This document shows, one piece after another, positions 1-9,413 of a stretch of 35,965 bases of DNA. Both the position numbers and the translations under genes were made by a program. The notes beneath the pieces are model-generated. The model searched no databases, was not told the DNA's origin, and was given only the letters and a program-made list of their open reading frames with translations. The first letter of the stretch is position 1, and each line of letters opens with the position of its first letter. The stretch is from Chara braunii (taxonomy: Eukaryota; Streptophyta; Charophyceae; Charales; Characeae), in assembly GCA_003427395.1 (NCBI GenBank), contig BFEA01000066.1:886986-922950 (forward strand). The letters are read 5' to 3'.

Positions 1-81
1 TCAATGGGGGGTGAATTTTTTTTTTTTTTTCTGGTTTGAGTGTTCGGGCACGTAGGCACACATGTCCGAGGCCCAACGCTC

Positions 82-199
82 GAATTCTGTTTTTCAGAAT
101 TCAACGCGAAGCCCCCGTTTTTGCGTTAAACGGGATTTAACGGGGGTCCAGGGGCCCGTTAAACGGATGAACGGGCGTTGAATTTCGCCCGTTCTCCGT
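82..199. repeat. Three adjacent inverted repeats (hairpin cluster)
   Basis: Three hairpin-forming sequences follow one another. Arms GAATTCTG (82-89) and CAGAATTC (95-102) flank five T. Arms CCCCCGTT (112-119) and AACGGGGG (139-146) form the second. The third joins 162-177 to 186-199, with perfect 9-bp inner arms GAACGGGCG and CGCCCGTTC, extended by AACGG/CCGTT with one bulged base. The word AACGG or its complement recurs several times across 117-199. A T15 run lies at 16-30. No gene is seen in 1-221. The block sits just before cluster A, where the family's first copy is 5'-truncated, so it may mark an element boundary or insertion scar. That role is inference. Confidence 0.7.
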
Positions 200-221
200 T
201 CAAAAGATACACAGCCAAATT

Positions 222-905
222 GTGATTCTGGTTGAAAGTGATGCCTTCCTATGGATCGAAACAATGTGGACCAAGGTTAGTTTGACAAGGTTAGCACCAA
301 GCCTGCTCGACTTAGAATTTTGGGGAACCGTGGAGGCCCGGGGATGGGTCTACCTGTCTAAGGAAAGGGAAAATGTCATGATTATAGAGCTTGCCTTAGG
401 AGTACTCCCATACAAGTTGTTCAAGGAGGCCGAGCGGGAAGTGGTGTGGGCTGCATGCCAACGGGTGGAAATGGTGATGGAAAAGATTGACGTGCGGGTG
501 GAACTTGGGGATAGAGGGAATGTACGGAAGCCCTTTACAACCCTGAGGTGTGTCATGGCGCCCTTCATCGTAGACGCCGGCTTCGGCACCCGGAGCAGGC
601 TGGTGCAGATATGCAGATCCATGACCAACCTGGGACTGTACCAAGGGGCCCGTCAGGACTTTTCCCGCTTGTCAGTCGAAATGAGGCCGTTTGAAGAGAA
701 CTAGGCAAGGGAGCTAGCCACGATACTGAACCATCTTAGCACGGACGGCCTGTTCGTCCTGAGTGACGTGCATTGGAAGATAGTATATAGGAATGTCGCG
801 ATAGGGGAGACGTTTCTGGAAGGGGTACAGGACCTGTGGTATGAGGAGAACAAAGATGACTCGGATGAGGAGGAGGAGATAGAGATTGAGGATTGGGATT
901 TCTAA
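222..905 (+). pseudogene. Cluster A member 1 (A1), unknown tandem family, 5'-truncated
   Basis: About 227 codons are open in one frame, interrupted by one TAG at 702-704 and ending with TAA 903-905. The function is not recognised. It is placed in the family by ordered similarity to A4: an opening hydrophobic strand (VIL...AFLWIETMW, like VIL...AFMMVECLW in A4), the core block GWVYLSKE followed by LALG, then the block around LRCVMAPFIVD, and the C-terminal helix ARELATIL, matching ASELLELI in A4. The end is strongly acidic (DDSDEEEEIEIEDWDF). There is no ATG before the first conserved block; GTG 222 only opens the frame, so I regard the 5' end as lost. I see no signal peptide, membrane segment or catalytic motif. 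A2 begins 60 bases downstream on the same strand. Confidence 0.65.
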
Positions 906-964
906 AAGAAAGGGGGCTGAGGCTGTATGGCGTGGGTGGATTGGGACTGTGCAGGGGTTCGAGG

Positions 965-1717
965 ATGGCAAGGGAGCAAAGCATGAGGGAACGGATGTTT
1001 AGAGGATGGACACCTAGGCGGCTCGGGGGAGGGGTGGAGATGGTCCTACCCACGAGAAACGAATGGAGAGGGACGGTCTGTGACTGGGTAGGGGTAGAAA
1101 TCGAAACCGCCCTGTCCTTTTTATGGGTAGAAAGGGTGTGGAATCCGATCAGGGAAAATGAGGCGTGGGACGAGATAGCTGAGGGGGACGTGGAGTCACT
1201 TGGAACTGTGTACCTGTCTAGGGAGGGGTGACACCTATTTTGTGTATACCTGGCCGCGGGATGGGACCCGACGTGGATCTTAGGGAACGCCGAGCGACTG
1301 ACCTGGGAAATGGGTTGGGAATTTGCAAACGAAGGATGGGATGAGGCGAGGAGCATGGTCGTGATGGGAGGATGGGAAGATCTTAGACGCCCATATCAGC
1401 TGGTTCAGACGAAGGTGCCGCATTTCATAGCAAATTGGTTCCGGGGTTATGAACATATCCGCGCGGTCGCAGAATCTTTGGACGAAGTGGAGCTGGGATT
1501 CACCTGGTTGGCAGACGCCTATTGTGAGGCCTCGTTACGACTAAGGCACTTCCACGGGGACCGCGCCAATGAAGTAGTTGAGATCCTGAATGCCCTTAGG
1601 GGCGACCGGCTCAAGGTAGGAGATGAGGTCGAGGAGGCGATACTCCGCCGAGAGGTGGCCGCGGCACCCTCCTACGTAGGGGATGTTTTGCTACTGTTTG
1701 AGCCAGGTTGGGTATAA
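965..1717 (+). pseudogene. Cluster A member 2 (A2), unknown tandem family, one in-frame stop
   Basis: ATG 965 opens a 250-codon frame ending at TAA 1715-1717, broken only by TGA 1229-1231. The start was chosen because it begins MAR, as in A3 (ATG 1898) and A4 (ATG 2818). Family blocks run in order: DWVGVEIE (DWVGVDLV in A3), the core LGTVYLSREG followed by the TGA and then YLAAGWDP, VPHFIANWF (VPRFMIDLIF in A4), ANEVVEIL, and a C-terminal stretch ending near YVGDVLLLFE. The TGA falls exactly where A3, A4, B2 and B4 have tryptophan, so one G-to-A change explains it. The function is unknown, with no recognisable domain. It lies 60 bases after A1 and 180 before A3. Confidence 0.65.
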
Positions 1718-1897
1718 GTGTGAACTAGAAGGTCTGGGTAAAGGGGGGGCATCTTAAAATGGGGCGTGCGCACGTTGGGAAGAAGGGTAGAACAAGCACG
1801 ATTAGGAAGGCGGGGAGGGGGTTCTACAACAAAAAGGGGGAACGTGGAATCATGTTGGATGCAGCAGCCAGGGACAAGGAGCTGGAAGCGACGCGAC

Positions 1898-2661
1898 ATG
1901 GCCAGGCGACGGACGCTCTGGGAGGACCGACCCTGCGTAATTCGGCCGCCCCGGATCTCGGAAGGAAGGGTGGAAGTTACCATGCCGACCAGGGGTGGGG
2001 TGCACAACCCGGTGATGGATTGGGTGGGGGTAGATCTAGTAGAGGATACAGTCTATCTAGTGGTGGAACTAGAATGGCGTGCAAGGGGGGAGTTCGGGGG
2101 AGTGAGCCCAGATCTGCCGGGGCGTGTGCACGCCACGGGGTCCCTGTACCTATGCGAAGAGGGGTGGAGGACCTTCGGGGTGACTTTGGCCGCCGGCGGG
2201 GACCCCGTGCGGATGTTTGACGGGGCGTGGCAAGTAACTTGAAGGGAGGATTCGCGTTCGGAGATCCGGAACGGGACGATGTGACGGCAGCCGTTCGAGT
2301 GCTCGAAGTGGGGGCCTGCATCTTGCCCCACGAAAACGTGCGTATGAGTTTGCCGCCCTTCCTACTCGGCCGCTTGGGGGGAGCGGAGCGTGTGGAGCAG
2401 GCGGTGGCAACTTTGAGTAGGCTAAGTTTTAGTGACATGACGGTGTGCCAAGGATATTACCGATCCTTCTTAGAGTCGGGCCCCTTTGAAGGAGACCAGG
2501 AATACGAGGTGTTGGGAATTCTGCATGTTGTCATAACAACCAGGCCAGGAGTGCCCGCAATAGCTGAGGAAGTTATGTGGGGGGTGGTCAGGCGCGAGAC
2601 AGGTTGCGGCTTGACCTATGTGGACGATGTCCACAGACTATTCGAGGAGGCGGACGAATAG
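1898..2661 (+). pseudogene. Cluster A member 3 (A3), unknown tandem family, frameshifted
   Basis: The member starts at ATG 1898 (MARRR) and reads through MPTRGG, DWVGVDLV and the core block TGSLYLCEEGWRTFGVTLA to about 2222. It then continues in another frame from about 2230 through ENVRMSLPPFLL, EYEVLGIL and VDDVHRLFEEADE to TAG 2659-2661. One frameshift near 2222-2235 joins the halves. The C-terminal FEEADE matches FEESDE of A4. The upstream 1718-1897 holds another ATG frame (from 1759) coding a lysine/arginine-rich stretch with no resemblance to the other copies, so I did not use it. The function is not recognised; membership rests on the ordered blocks and tandem position. Confidence 0.62.
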
Positions 2662-2817
2662 GAGCACAGGGAAGGAGGTAGGGAAGATAGGAGGGGATTG
2701 GTAGCAAGCTAGAATATGGTTGTGATAACGGGGGAGGGGAGGATATGGAAAAGAACAAAAACTTCAAAAAGGGAAAAAAAAAATTCTTATTTTTCTGTGT
2801 AGGAAACTTGCAGGGCA

Positions 2818-3563
2818 ATGGCAAGGAGACGCGTTCGTACGGCGCAGCGACCCGCGCACCCGCGGCCGCGAGCTACGAGGTCCATGGAATAGATGTGGAA
2901 TGGGGAGCAGTGATCTTGGGGCAAAACCAGGCCTTCATGATGGTGGAATGCCTATGGAGTGGGATGAGATTTAATAGGGGGCCAGGGGACAACCTGTATA
3001 CCGACCTCAGGGTGACCGGGACTTTGTACTTCCCCAAGACCGGGTGGCAGATGTTGGGAACGGAATTGGCCCTGGGGCATGGGCTGCTACCGGTTTTTCG
3101 GAGAGCGGCCAGGGCACTAAGCCGGATAGGACACGAAGTTAGGGGGAGAAGGAACGTGGGCTTAAGGACGCGGGTAGGAGTAGGGGGATGGCGAGAATTC
3201 AGGGCTCCGACATCCGGCCTGCGCTGTCGGGTGCCCCGGTTCATGATAGACCTGATATTTGGAAGCCTCTCTCGAGCAAGGGAATTGGTGAGTTCGGCCA
3301 TAGTCTGAAACCACCACTTCAAACTGCAAACGACCGGGATGTTTTACGACGTGGCGGTAAGGTACGGGCCGTTTTGGGGAAACCGGGCGAGTGAACTGCT
3401 TGAGCTCATCGAGATTTTAATATTTGGGACGCCCCACCTATCCTTCGAGGAATTTGAGCCAATAATCGTTAGGGAAATTGAGATGGGGGAGAACAACCTT
3501 GCGGGAGTGGCAAGGATGTTCGAAGAGTCAGACGAAGGGAACGGACCTGAGGAGCCGGTGTGA
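2818..3563 (+). pseudogene. Cluster A member 4 (A4), unknown tandem family, frameshift plus stop
   Basis: ATG 2818 (MARRR, as in A3) opens the copy, but its frame runs into a stop within about 25 codons, while the conserved part lies in another frame from about 2880, so a frameshift lies near the N-terminus. Conserved blocks are DVEWGAVILG, VTGTLYFPKTGW, LALGHGLLP, VPRFMIDLIFGS, then TGA 3306-3308 in frame, then NRASELLELIE and GVARMFEESDE, ending at TGA 3561-3563. The segment just upstream (about 2776-2812) has a T-rich tract followed by AG dinucleotides, like an intron 3' end, so the N-terminal join could alternatively be a splice. It is the last copy before the gag of element 1, 480 bases away. 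Confidence 0.62.
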
Positions 3564-4043
3564 GCAAAACGTCGAGGAAGGCCTTAGGGATAAGGGCTTT
3601 TCGAAAGAAACGACATAGATAAGGCTAAGAAGCCGGCAAAAAGGCAGCGGCCAGAGTTCTTTCTCGACCGGGGGGGCGGTAGGAAGGATAAGGATGGACG
3701 CGGTGACCAAAAAGGGGCGAAGAAAATGTCGGGGGTGAACAAAAAAACAAAAAGGGAGGAAGACCGACCAAAGGGGTGGGAAAGTCTACCCACCTTGAGG
3801 GCGCCGCCCTCGAAACAGGGGAGAGGCAGATCGAGAACACTAGGCAGGGCCATTAGAATCGGTATGAAGGAATATGTGGGGTTTCATAGTAAATGAGGAA
3901 ATCATAAAAATGATGTGGCAGGAGGAAAAGGGGGAGATTGTGGGTAAGAAAGAATCTGGGGGCCCAAGGAACCTTGAGGGCTGAGACCTACCTGTCGTGC
4001 CGAAAAATGTTTTTTCCATATACAGGGCTATAGAAAGAAAGAA
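3564..4043 (+). other. Spacer between cluster A and gag, with a 3'-splice-like tract
   Basis: No family member and no convincing ORF is seen in these 480 bases. The sequence is purine-rich with several A runs. Just before the gag ATG (4044) there is a short pyrimidine tract followed by CAG (about 4011-4025), resembling an intron acceptor. If real, gag and the upstream cluster could share a spliced leader. No matching donor can be assigned by eye. Confidence 0.3.
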
Positions 4044-5600
4044 ATGACGACAGGCGAGGGTGCCGGGAGTCAACAGGACGACGAGAACTTGGGTATAGAC
4101 GGAGATGTAGAGCGAGAAGAGGACGCCTTAGGCGACCTGGAGTCAGCAAAGTCGCCAGGGGCTAGGGAAGGGAGTAAGGAGACCGTCCTTGGTGGAAGCT
4201 AAGGGAAGGGTGGAGGAAGCAAGCGTGGAACCCAGGAGGCTAAGAAGGTTAGGGACAAAGGCAGCCCAACACGCCAGCACTTGGAAGGCGCGGAACATAA
4301 GAAGGTAAGACTGACAGATACGCGGAAGAGGCTGGTAGAAGTGGAAAAGAGGACGACAAAATTTAGGGCAAAATTACTGGAAGAAATAATGAACGAGAGC
4401 GAGAGGAACTCGGCGGACGGAAGGATACGAGAGGAAGAGGAGGCAAGTCAAGGGAAAGGGGGTCAGGACGCGGACGTACAGCAGAGGAAGGACCGGACCA
4501 AGGATCCCTGGGGGACCCCAACAAGGAAAGAGAAGGAAAAAGCGGACTCTCCTGGAAGGGTCATAGAGAGACCTACCAACCCGCCTCTCTTGGATAGTGG
4601 AGCCAGCCGACCTTCGGTGTCCTCAGTAATCGCCAGGGGGCGCGAGGGACTGTGGAGTCTGAGGGAGAGGGTGCTGGGGTGGTTTGATCCGGAGGGGACA
4701 GCGAGGACGAGAGGAAGACCACACACAAGCCAGGAAGATTCGGGGGCCGGATCGGCGGCAAGGTCAGGAATGGTTGAAGGAGGGCTTAGGAAAGTTGTGT
4801 CATCCCTCACCCGCGCGCTAAGCAAAAATCAAGGACACTTGGCCGACGCTAAGAAGAAACTGACCTTTGACGGAGCAAATATCACTAAGTTCCTAATAGA
4901 TTACGAGAACCTGGTGGCACCCCTGAGGTGGAGCGAGGAAGAGAAGATGGAGCACCTGGGGCAGAACGTGTCGTTGAACCTAGGGAGAGACATAATGACG
5001 ATTGTCGCCACGAGCGGATCGTGGAAGGAGGCTCGGGACATGATGATGAGAAAATACCTGGCAGCCTAGAAGATGGCCACGGAAGCAGAACTGGCCACTG
5101 TGCAACGAAAGGACTTTGCAACGTACAATGACTTCCTGATAGAATTTACTCTCGTAGCATTGCGCGTCCCCGGGGTTACTGATGGAATAATGAGCAAGTA
5201 CTTCCTAAGACAGTTCACAGAGTTCGATAAGGATAAAATCTTGTCAGCATATCAGCAAACCCCAAAATTCCTGAACACCAGGGATGTTGACTTCAGCACA
5301 ATAACCGACATTGCCGAAAAAATGGTCGTAACTGACTCATTGGCCCTGTTAAAAGAAGGAGAGGTCATAGACCTAACAAACAAGACGGGCGATAAGGTAA
5401 AGAGAGGAATCGAAAGCATGCATGAGCGCGTTCATGGGGTAGATGGAAAAATCGAGAGAGTAGAGAACGCCCTGTTGGTTATGCAGGTCCAGGTTTCGCA
5501 GAGCCAGGCAGTACGGTCTCCTCTCCCGCCTCAGGAAGCAATCGCCCCCGCAGGTATAACCAACCGTGGGAATAATCGAAGGGACCCGACCAACGAACAG

Positions 5601-5642
5601 TGCAAATATTGCACGTTGATCGGACACTTCGTACGGATGTGT
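5601..5642 (+). other. CCHC zinc knuckle of element 1 gag
   Basis: The motif C-X2-C-X4-H-X4-C is complete (CKYCTLIGHFVRMC). This is the nucleocapsid RNA-binding knuckle typical of retrotransposon gag, and it fixes the identity of the surrounding frame. Confidence 0.92.
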
Positions 5643-6398
5643 CCGAGACTCAACCATGATATCATGCTTAAGCGGTGCTCCAGGACCGTGCGCGGAGAGA
5701 TTTTAGGACCTCGGGGGGAGAGAATAAATTGAAATTCACCAGGAGGGATGCGTCGGGCCGTGATTGCATTCAACAACCTAGACGCCGCTGTAGTAGAAGT
5801 TGAGCCTGTGCCGGAACTCACGTGGGGGCAGGCGCAGGGACGAGGGGCCCATGCCAATTTCATTATGGAAAGCGATGAACGGGATAGGGTTAACGTGACT
5901 ACTAGGCAGCGGAACGCCGCAAAAAAGGTCGTGCAGGATGCGATCATGGAGGATACGCAGGAAGGACCAAGTATGTCACCAGGAGTAACAGAGTTAGACC
6001 ATGACAGATCCTATAGGAAACCTAAGGATGAGACCCCCGTCGATAAGGCAACAACGAGAAAAAAAAAGTTTCGATACCGGATACCCATCCTCGCCACGCC
6101 AGAGATCAATGACACCCTTAGTAAACTGCTAGGGACCATAGTATCAGTATCATTCCAAACGATGTTGCAGGCCAGCCCTAGACTTCTGAAGGGACTTAGG
6201 CACCTGTTAACAAGGCAAAGGGTCGACGTAGAGGAGGAACCGAGGCAGACACCGCAAAAAGTTGCAAATGTCCAAAGAATTCCCGGCGACTTAGAGGACT
6301 TGGAAAAGACCTTCGCAGACATTTGGTTAAGTCTGCCGGATCGGGAAGGAGGCGAGGTCATGAGGGTCCCTCCCGGTATGAAGTTGAGCTTTCACGCC

Positions 6399-6760
6399 TT
6401 ACCGGTAGGCAAGCTACGGGTTCAGATCGGTTGCCACCATACGGATGCACCAGTGGACGGGGGGGGTGAAATCACGCTCATACGAAAGGATTTCGCGATA
6501 ATCGTCAGGTGCCCGATAAACAGGGAAACTACCGGGAGTGTCTGGGGAGCAGGCGGGGAAATCCCTTTCTCCGGGTATATCACCAAGTGCGCGGTCAAAG
6601 CCGGGGTCAGGGAGTCTATATGGTCGTTCCAACGGATGACCGTCATGGACGAAATGGACCATGACATAATCCTTGGGAGATCGTGGTGTGCAAATGTGGA
6701 AATGATAGGCATGCATCTCCATGACGGGGCATACATGGTAGACATAGAGGACCCAGTTAC
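6399..6760 (+). other. Retropepsin-like protease domain of element 1
   Basis: A strand reading LRVQIGCHHTDA leads into the active-site loop VDGGGEITLI, with the catalytic Asp codon at 6456-6458. The second conserved part DHDIILGRSW follows about 65 residues later. Retropepsins normally carry D-S/T-G; here the middle residue is Gly, encoded in a run of G bases, so either base loss/gain pressure or a point change may have altered it. The same layout is seen in element 2 (ALVNSGAE, DHDCIMGSSF). Confidence 0.75.
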
Positions 6761-7204
6761 AGGACGCGGCGAGCTGCTCCGCCTCATCGGAACTGGGGGA
6801 GACACGCCCAAAGGGAATTTGGCAACCTGGTCGCCTTCCTTCGAGGAGAGCGCTAGAAAGGGGGTTTTCGCACGAATGGAAGGAATGAGAGAGAGGGTGG
6901 AAATAATGATAGAAGAGGCGTTCAGCAAGAAGGAGTGGGTCAAGATGGGACTTCCACAGAAAAAGCGGAGGCTGGATGAAGATGTCCTAGAAGTCATGGT
7001 AGTGGAAAAGGAAACAGAGGTGGAACTGGGAGCGAGCCTGCCAAAGCGCGGAGACGCCGGAGGCGAAGGCACCAGGATAACGCTAAAGATCCCGGATCTT
7101 CTCCACCTAATCAAGGCAATCAGGTATCACAAGGTAGAAGTTGACCCGCCGCTCTCGCCAGGTGTGAGGAGGAAGTTCGGAAGGGTTATTGCCTGAACGC
7201 CGAG

Positions 7205-7485
7205 TTAGTTAGCATCCAACCTCGAATTGTGAAAGTAGCACAAGCAACCCCGACGGTTCATTTTTTAGAAGAAAGATCTCGGAAGGAAACGTTCGCAAAT
7301 ATAAACCAGTAGGAAAGAAGGCGAAGCGAGTCTCCATCCTGCTGGAAATGGCTAAGGAGGAGGTCATGGAAAAGGAGGAAGAAGTCCTCCGGGTAATCAA
7401 GGAAAAAAGGGCGCGTACCCCCTATGCTACAGTGAACGAGAAACGTCATCGGCCGGTCCACCTCCGAGTCTGCGATTGCAATTGA
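7205..7485 (+). pseudogene. Truncated pol start of gypsy element 1
   Basis: The protease-RT linker of element 1 is readable in two frames: 7205-7300 (IVKVAQATPTVHFLEE) and 7300-7485 (YKPVGKKAKRVSILLEM and onward). The second part aligns with the linker of element 2 (YKPNGVKKNPMAVIIEK, ~10411-10461), including a following KEEEVLRVIK/KKERRIIK stretch. The similarity stops around 7440-7460, before any reverse transcriptase motif. Element 1 is therefore cut off here, by deletion or by insertion of other DNA; no RT, RNase H or integrase of this copy is present in the window. Confidence 0.6.
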
Positions 7486-7951
7486 TCAGCTTTCGTACTG
7501 TGGACTGGTAGCTCGACGTGTATATGCCCACCGAAGGGAGGTGACAACTCCCGTAAGGTGGCGGTAAGTCGTGCCTCGCGTAGGCCCTATCCTTTCGTAG
7601 GGGCTCGCGGGAGGTATGGCTGGCGCACTCGGCCGGAACAGCTTGCGGAAGCTCTACGTATATTCGCGACGAGGATATAGACGAACTCCTACGTGACGCG
7701 GCCGGGAGGGTCCCGCGCTGCCTTGTGCGATGCCGGACCGATGCGCTCGACAACGTTGCCTTTGATCACCTCCCAGTCTATTATTGTCTACACTCTTTAT
7801 GTACAAAACTCTCAAGGGGTAGAGCAAACAAGAGAAGAGAGAAACAAACTTGTATCTTTTGCAAGAAGAGTAAGCGACTGAAAAATAAGAAAGGGGAGGA
7901 CAAAAGTGACAGAAAGAGAGATAAGAGTATTAGGGGAAGTTTATGATTAAA
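7486..7951. other. Junction between element 1 and element 2, GC-rich with a hairpin
   Basis: No coding similarity is seen. An imperfect hairpin lies at about 7574-7611 (CCTCGCG...CCCTA against TAGGG...CGCGGG). From about 7780 the base composition becomes AT-rich and purine-rich, similar to the interior of element 2, so the element 2 leader probably starts around there. I could not find LTR ends or a primer-binding site. This interval would have to hold them if the element were whole. Confidence 0.35.
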
Positions 7952-9413
7952 ATGGCAGGACGAGGGAGACCTAACTCTTCTGCAGGGACTAACGAAGAGG
8001 CCCTGGTTGGTGTCATATGAGAACTGGTCGAGAGAGTTGACACAATAAAAGTAGGGTCAGATATTGCAAGAGCAAAGAGGCTAGATAAGAGAATTTCATG
8101 CTTCAGAGGTCCTTAAGTAAATGATTTCTTGAATGAGTATGAATTATTCGGGCTCAGTTATGGTTGGACAGATAAACAGCGACTCAAGCACTTTTTGTCT
8201 TATTGTGACACTAACTCGAGGTTGACTGTTCAAGGGTTGACGGAAGGGGCTACAACATGGGAAGAAGTCAAAGAGATAATGAAGAGGGAATTTGAGAAAG
8301 ACCCTGTCCCAACTACTACCAAGGACCTACTCAACATCAGAAGAGCTAAGTCTAACACCTTCAATGTCTTCCTTCAGACTTTCATCAGAACAGCCAAGAG
8401 AATCCCATATTTAGATGAGGCTAAAAAATGTCATATTTTTGTGACTAATTTTACAGATAATGAGAGATAAATTGTTCTCAATCAAGCTCAGCACTATCCT
8501 CTCAGATGGGATGAAATGGTTGCACCAGTCAGAACTCTGCCTACAGTCTCACACAAGAAGTGGCCACTAGATCAGATCAGTACACTGGCTAAAGACTAGG
8601 AGACCGAGAATGGTATGAGCAGAGGGAACAATTTGTGTGTTGAAAATTTTATTCAACGAGTTATGGTCAATTACATGCCTACTAACCATGTTGCTGATGA
8701 AAAAGGGAAGAAGAAGGTTGAAAGCGAAGATGAAGATGATGATGATGATGATTATGGTAAAAGAGGAGATTCCTCCAGGTTAAGAAAAAACAGAGGGAAT
8801 TGAGGGGGAAAAAACAGAGAAAGAAGAAAATATGATGAACGTCCAAGGAAGAGTTTTGTCTGTTATTATTGTGGAGAGGGAGGTCATAGTTCCACCTACT
8901 GTAAACCTCAGGAGGAGGATGTGAAGTGTGGGGTGACAAAGAATGATGCAATGAGTCATGTCTGTGATAGTTCGTGGACCAAACTGGATCCCAGACATCC
9001 TGGAGGTATGAAACTTCTTACCCTTAAACATGAAGAGAAGATGAAGAAAAAGAACAAGTGAAAGACCAATATGAATGTCCACTTCTTCATTGGTGAATTG
9101 TCTGAAGCGCTTGTACAAAAGACTGATGACTCTCTTTTACTGACTGGATTGTCCCTACTATCTCTAACACTAGTAGAAGACATATCTGATGAGACTTCGC
9201 TGAGCGGGCTCTCGATGGGGGAGAGTTCTGCTTCTCAGACTTCTTATTAGTTAGTAGCATTTTCACCTAGCGAGCTCTCCTATTCAGCCAACATGATGTC
9301 TTTCGAGGGTGATCTACCACCGGAACTCATCCTGGAACCCAACGAGGTGATTGGAGAAGTGAGGAATCTTCACCGCTTTACGCCTCAAATGATAGAGGGA
9401 AAAAAAAAAAAAA
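7952..9413 (+). pseudogene. Gypsy element 2 gag, many stops
   Basis: The frame from ATG 7952 (MAGRGRPNSS) carries a gag capsid region (around FGLSYGWTDKQRLKHFL and TTWEEVKEIMKREF, ~8145-8295), an acidic Asp/Glu tract encoded by GAT repeats (~8728-8756), a CCHC zinc knuckle at 8861-8902 and a C-terminal region to an A13 run near 9401-9413, where the frame shifts. In-frame stops are TGA 8018, TAA 8114, TAA 8468, TAG 8597, TGA 8801, TGA 9059 and TAG 9248. Domain order matches element 1, so both belong to one lineage, but this copy is AT-richer and more decayed. It cannot make a functional gag. Confidence 0.82.
8861..8902 (+). other. CCHC zinc knuckle of element 2 gag
   Basis: A complete C-X2-C-X4-H-X4-C is present (CYYCGEGGHSSTYC). 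It identifies the frame as retrotransposon gag and supports the reading of 7952-9413 in a single frame despite the stops. Confidence 0.92.

Larger units (their letters stand above)
4044..7196 (+). pseudogene. Gypsy element 1 gag-protease frame, three in-frame stops
   Basis: A single frame of 1,051 codons runs from ATG 4044 to TGA 7194-7196 with three internal stops (TAA 4200, TAG 5067, TGA 5730) and no frameshift. The N-terminus is acidic and then charged (codons ~1-250). A capsid-like gag region follows (around LTFDGANITKFL, ~4858-5350), then a CCHC zinc knuckle (5601-5642), a linker with a helical SKLLGTIVSVSF segment that has a counterpart in element 2, and a retropepsin-like protease (~6399-6760, with VDGGGEITLI and DHDIILGRSW). 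Gag forms the element's particle and binds its RNA; protease would process the polyprotein. Each stop can be derived from CAA, CAG or CGA by one C-to-T change, the pattern expected from deamination of methylated cytosine. Cluster A lies upstream on the same strand. Confidence 0.85.

Noticed and set aside
714-1356. Long antisense Ser/Pro-rich ORFs across clusters A and B
   Set aside because: They overlap the conserved sense copies, have low-complexity composition and no repeat partner in the other copies' antisense frames.
1759-2220. Arg/Lys-rich 153-codon ORF overlapping A3
   Set aside because: It runs in a different frame across the conserved A3 blocks and has no counterpart in A2 or A4.
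8728-8756. GAT triplet repeat as a regulatory microsatellite
   Set aside because: It is short and lies in frame in gag, where it encodes an ordinary acidic tract.
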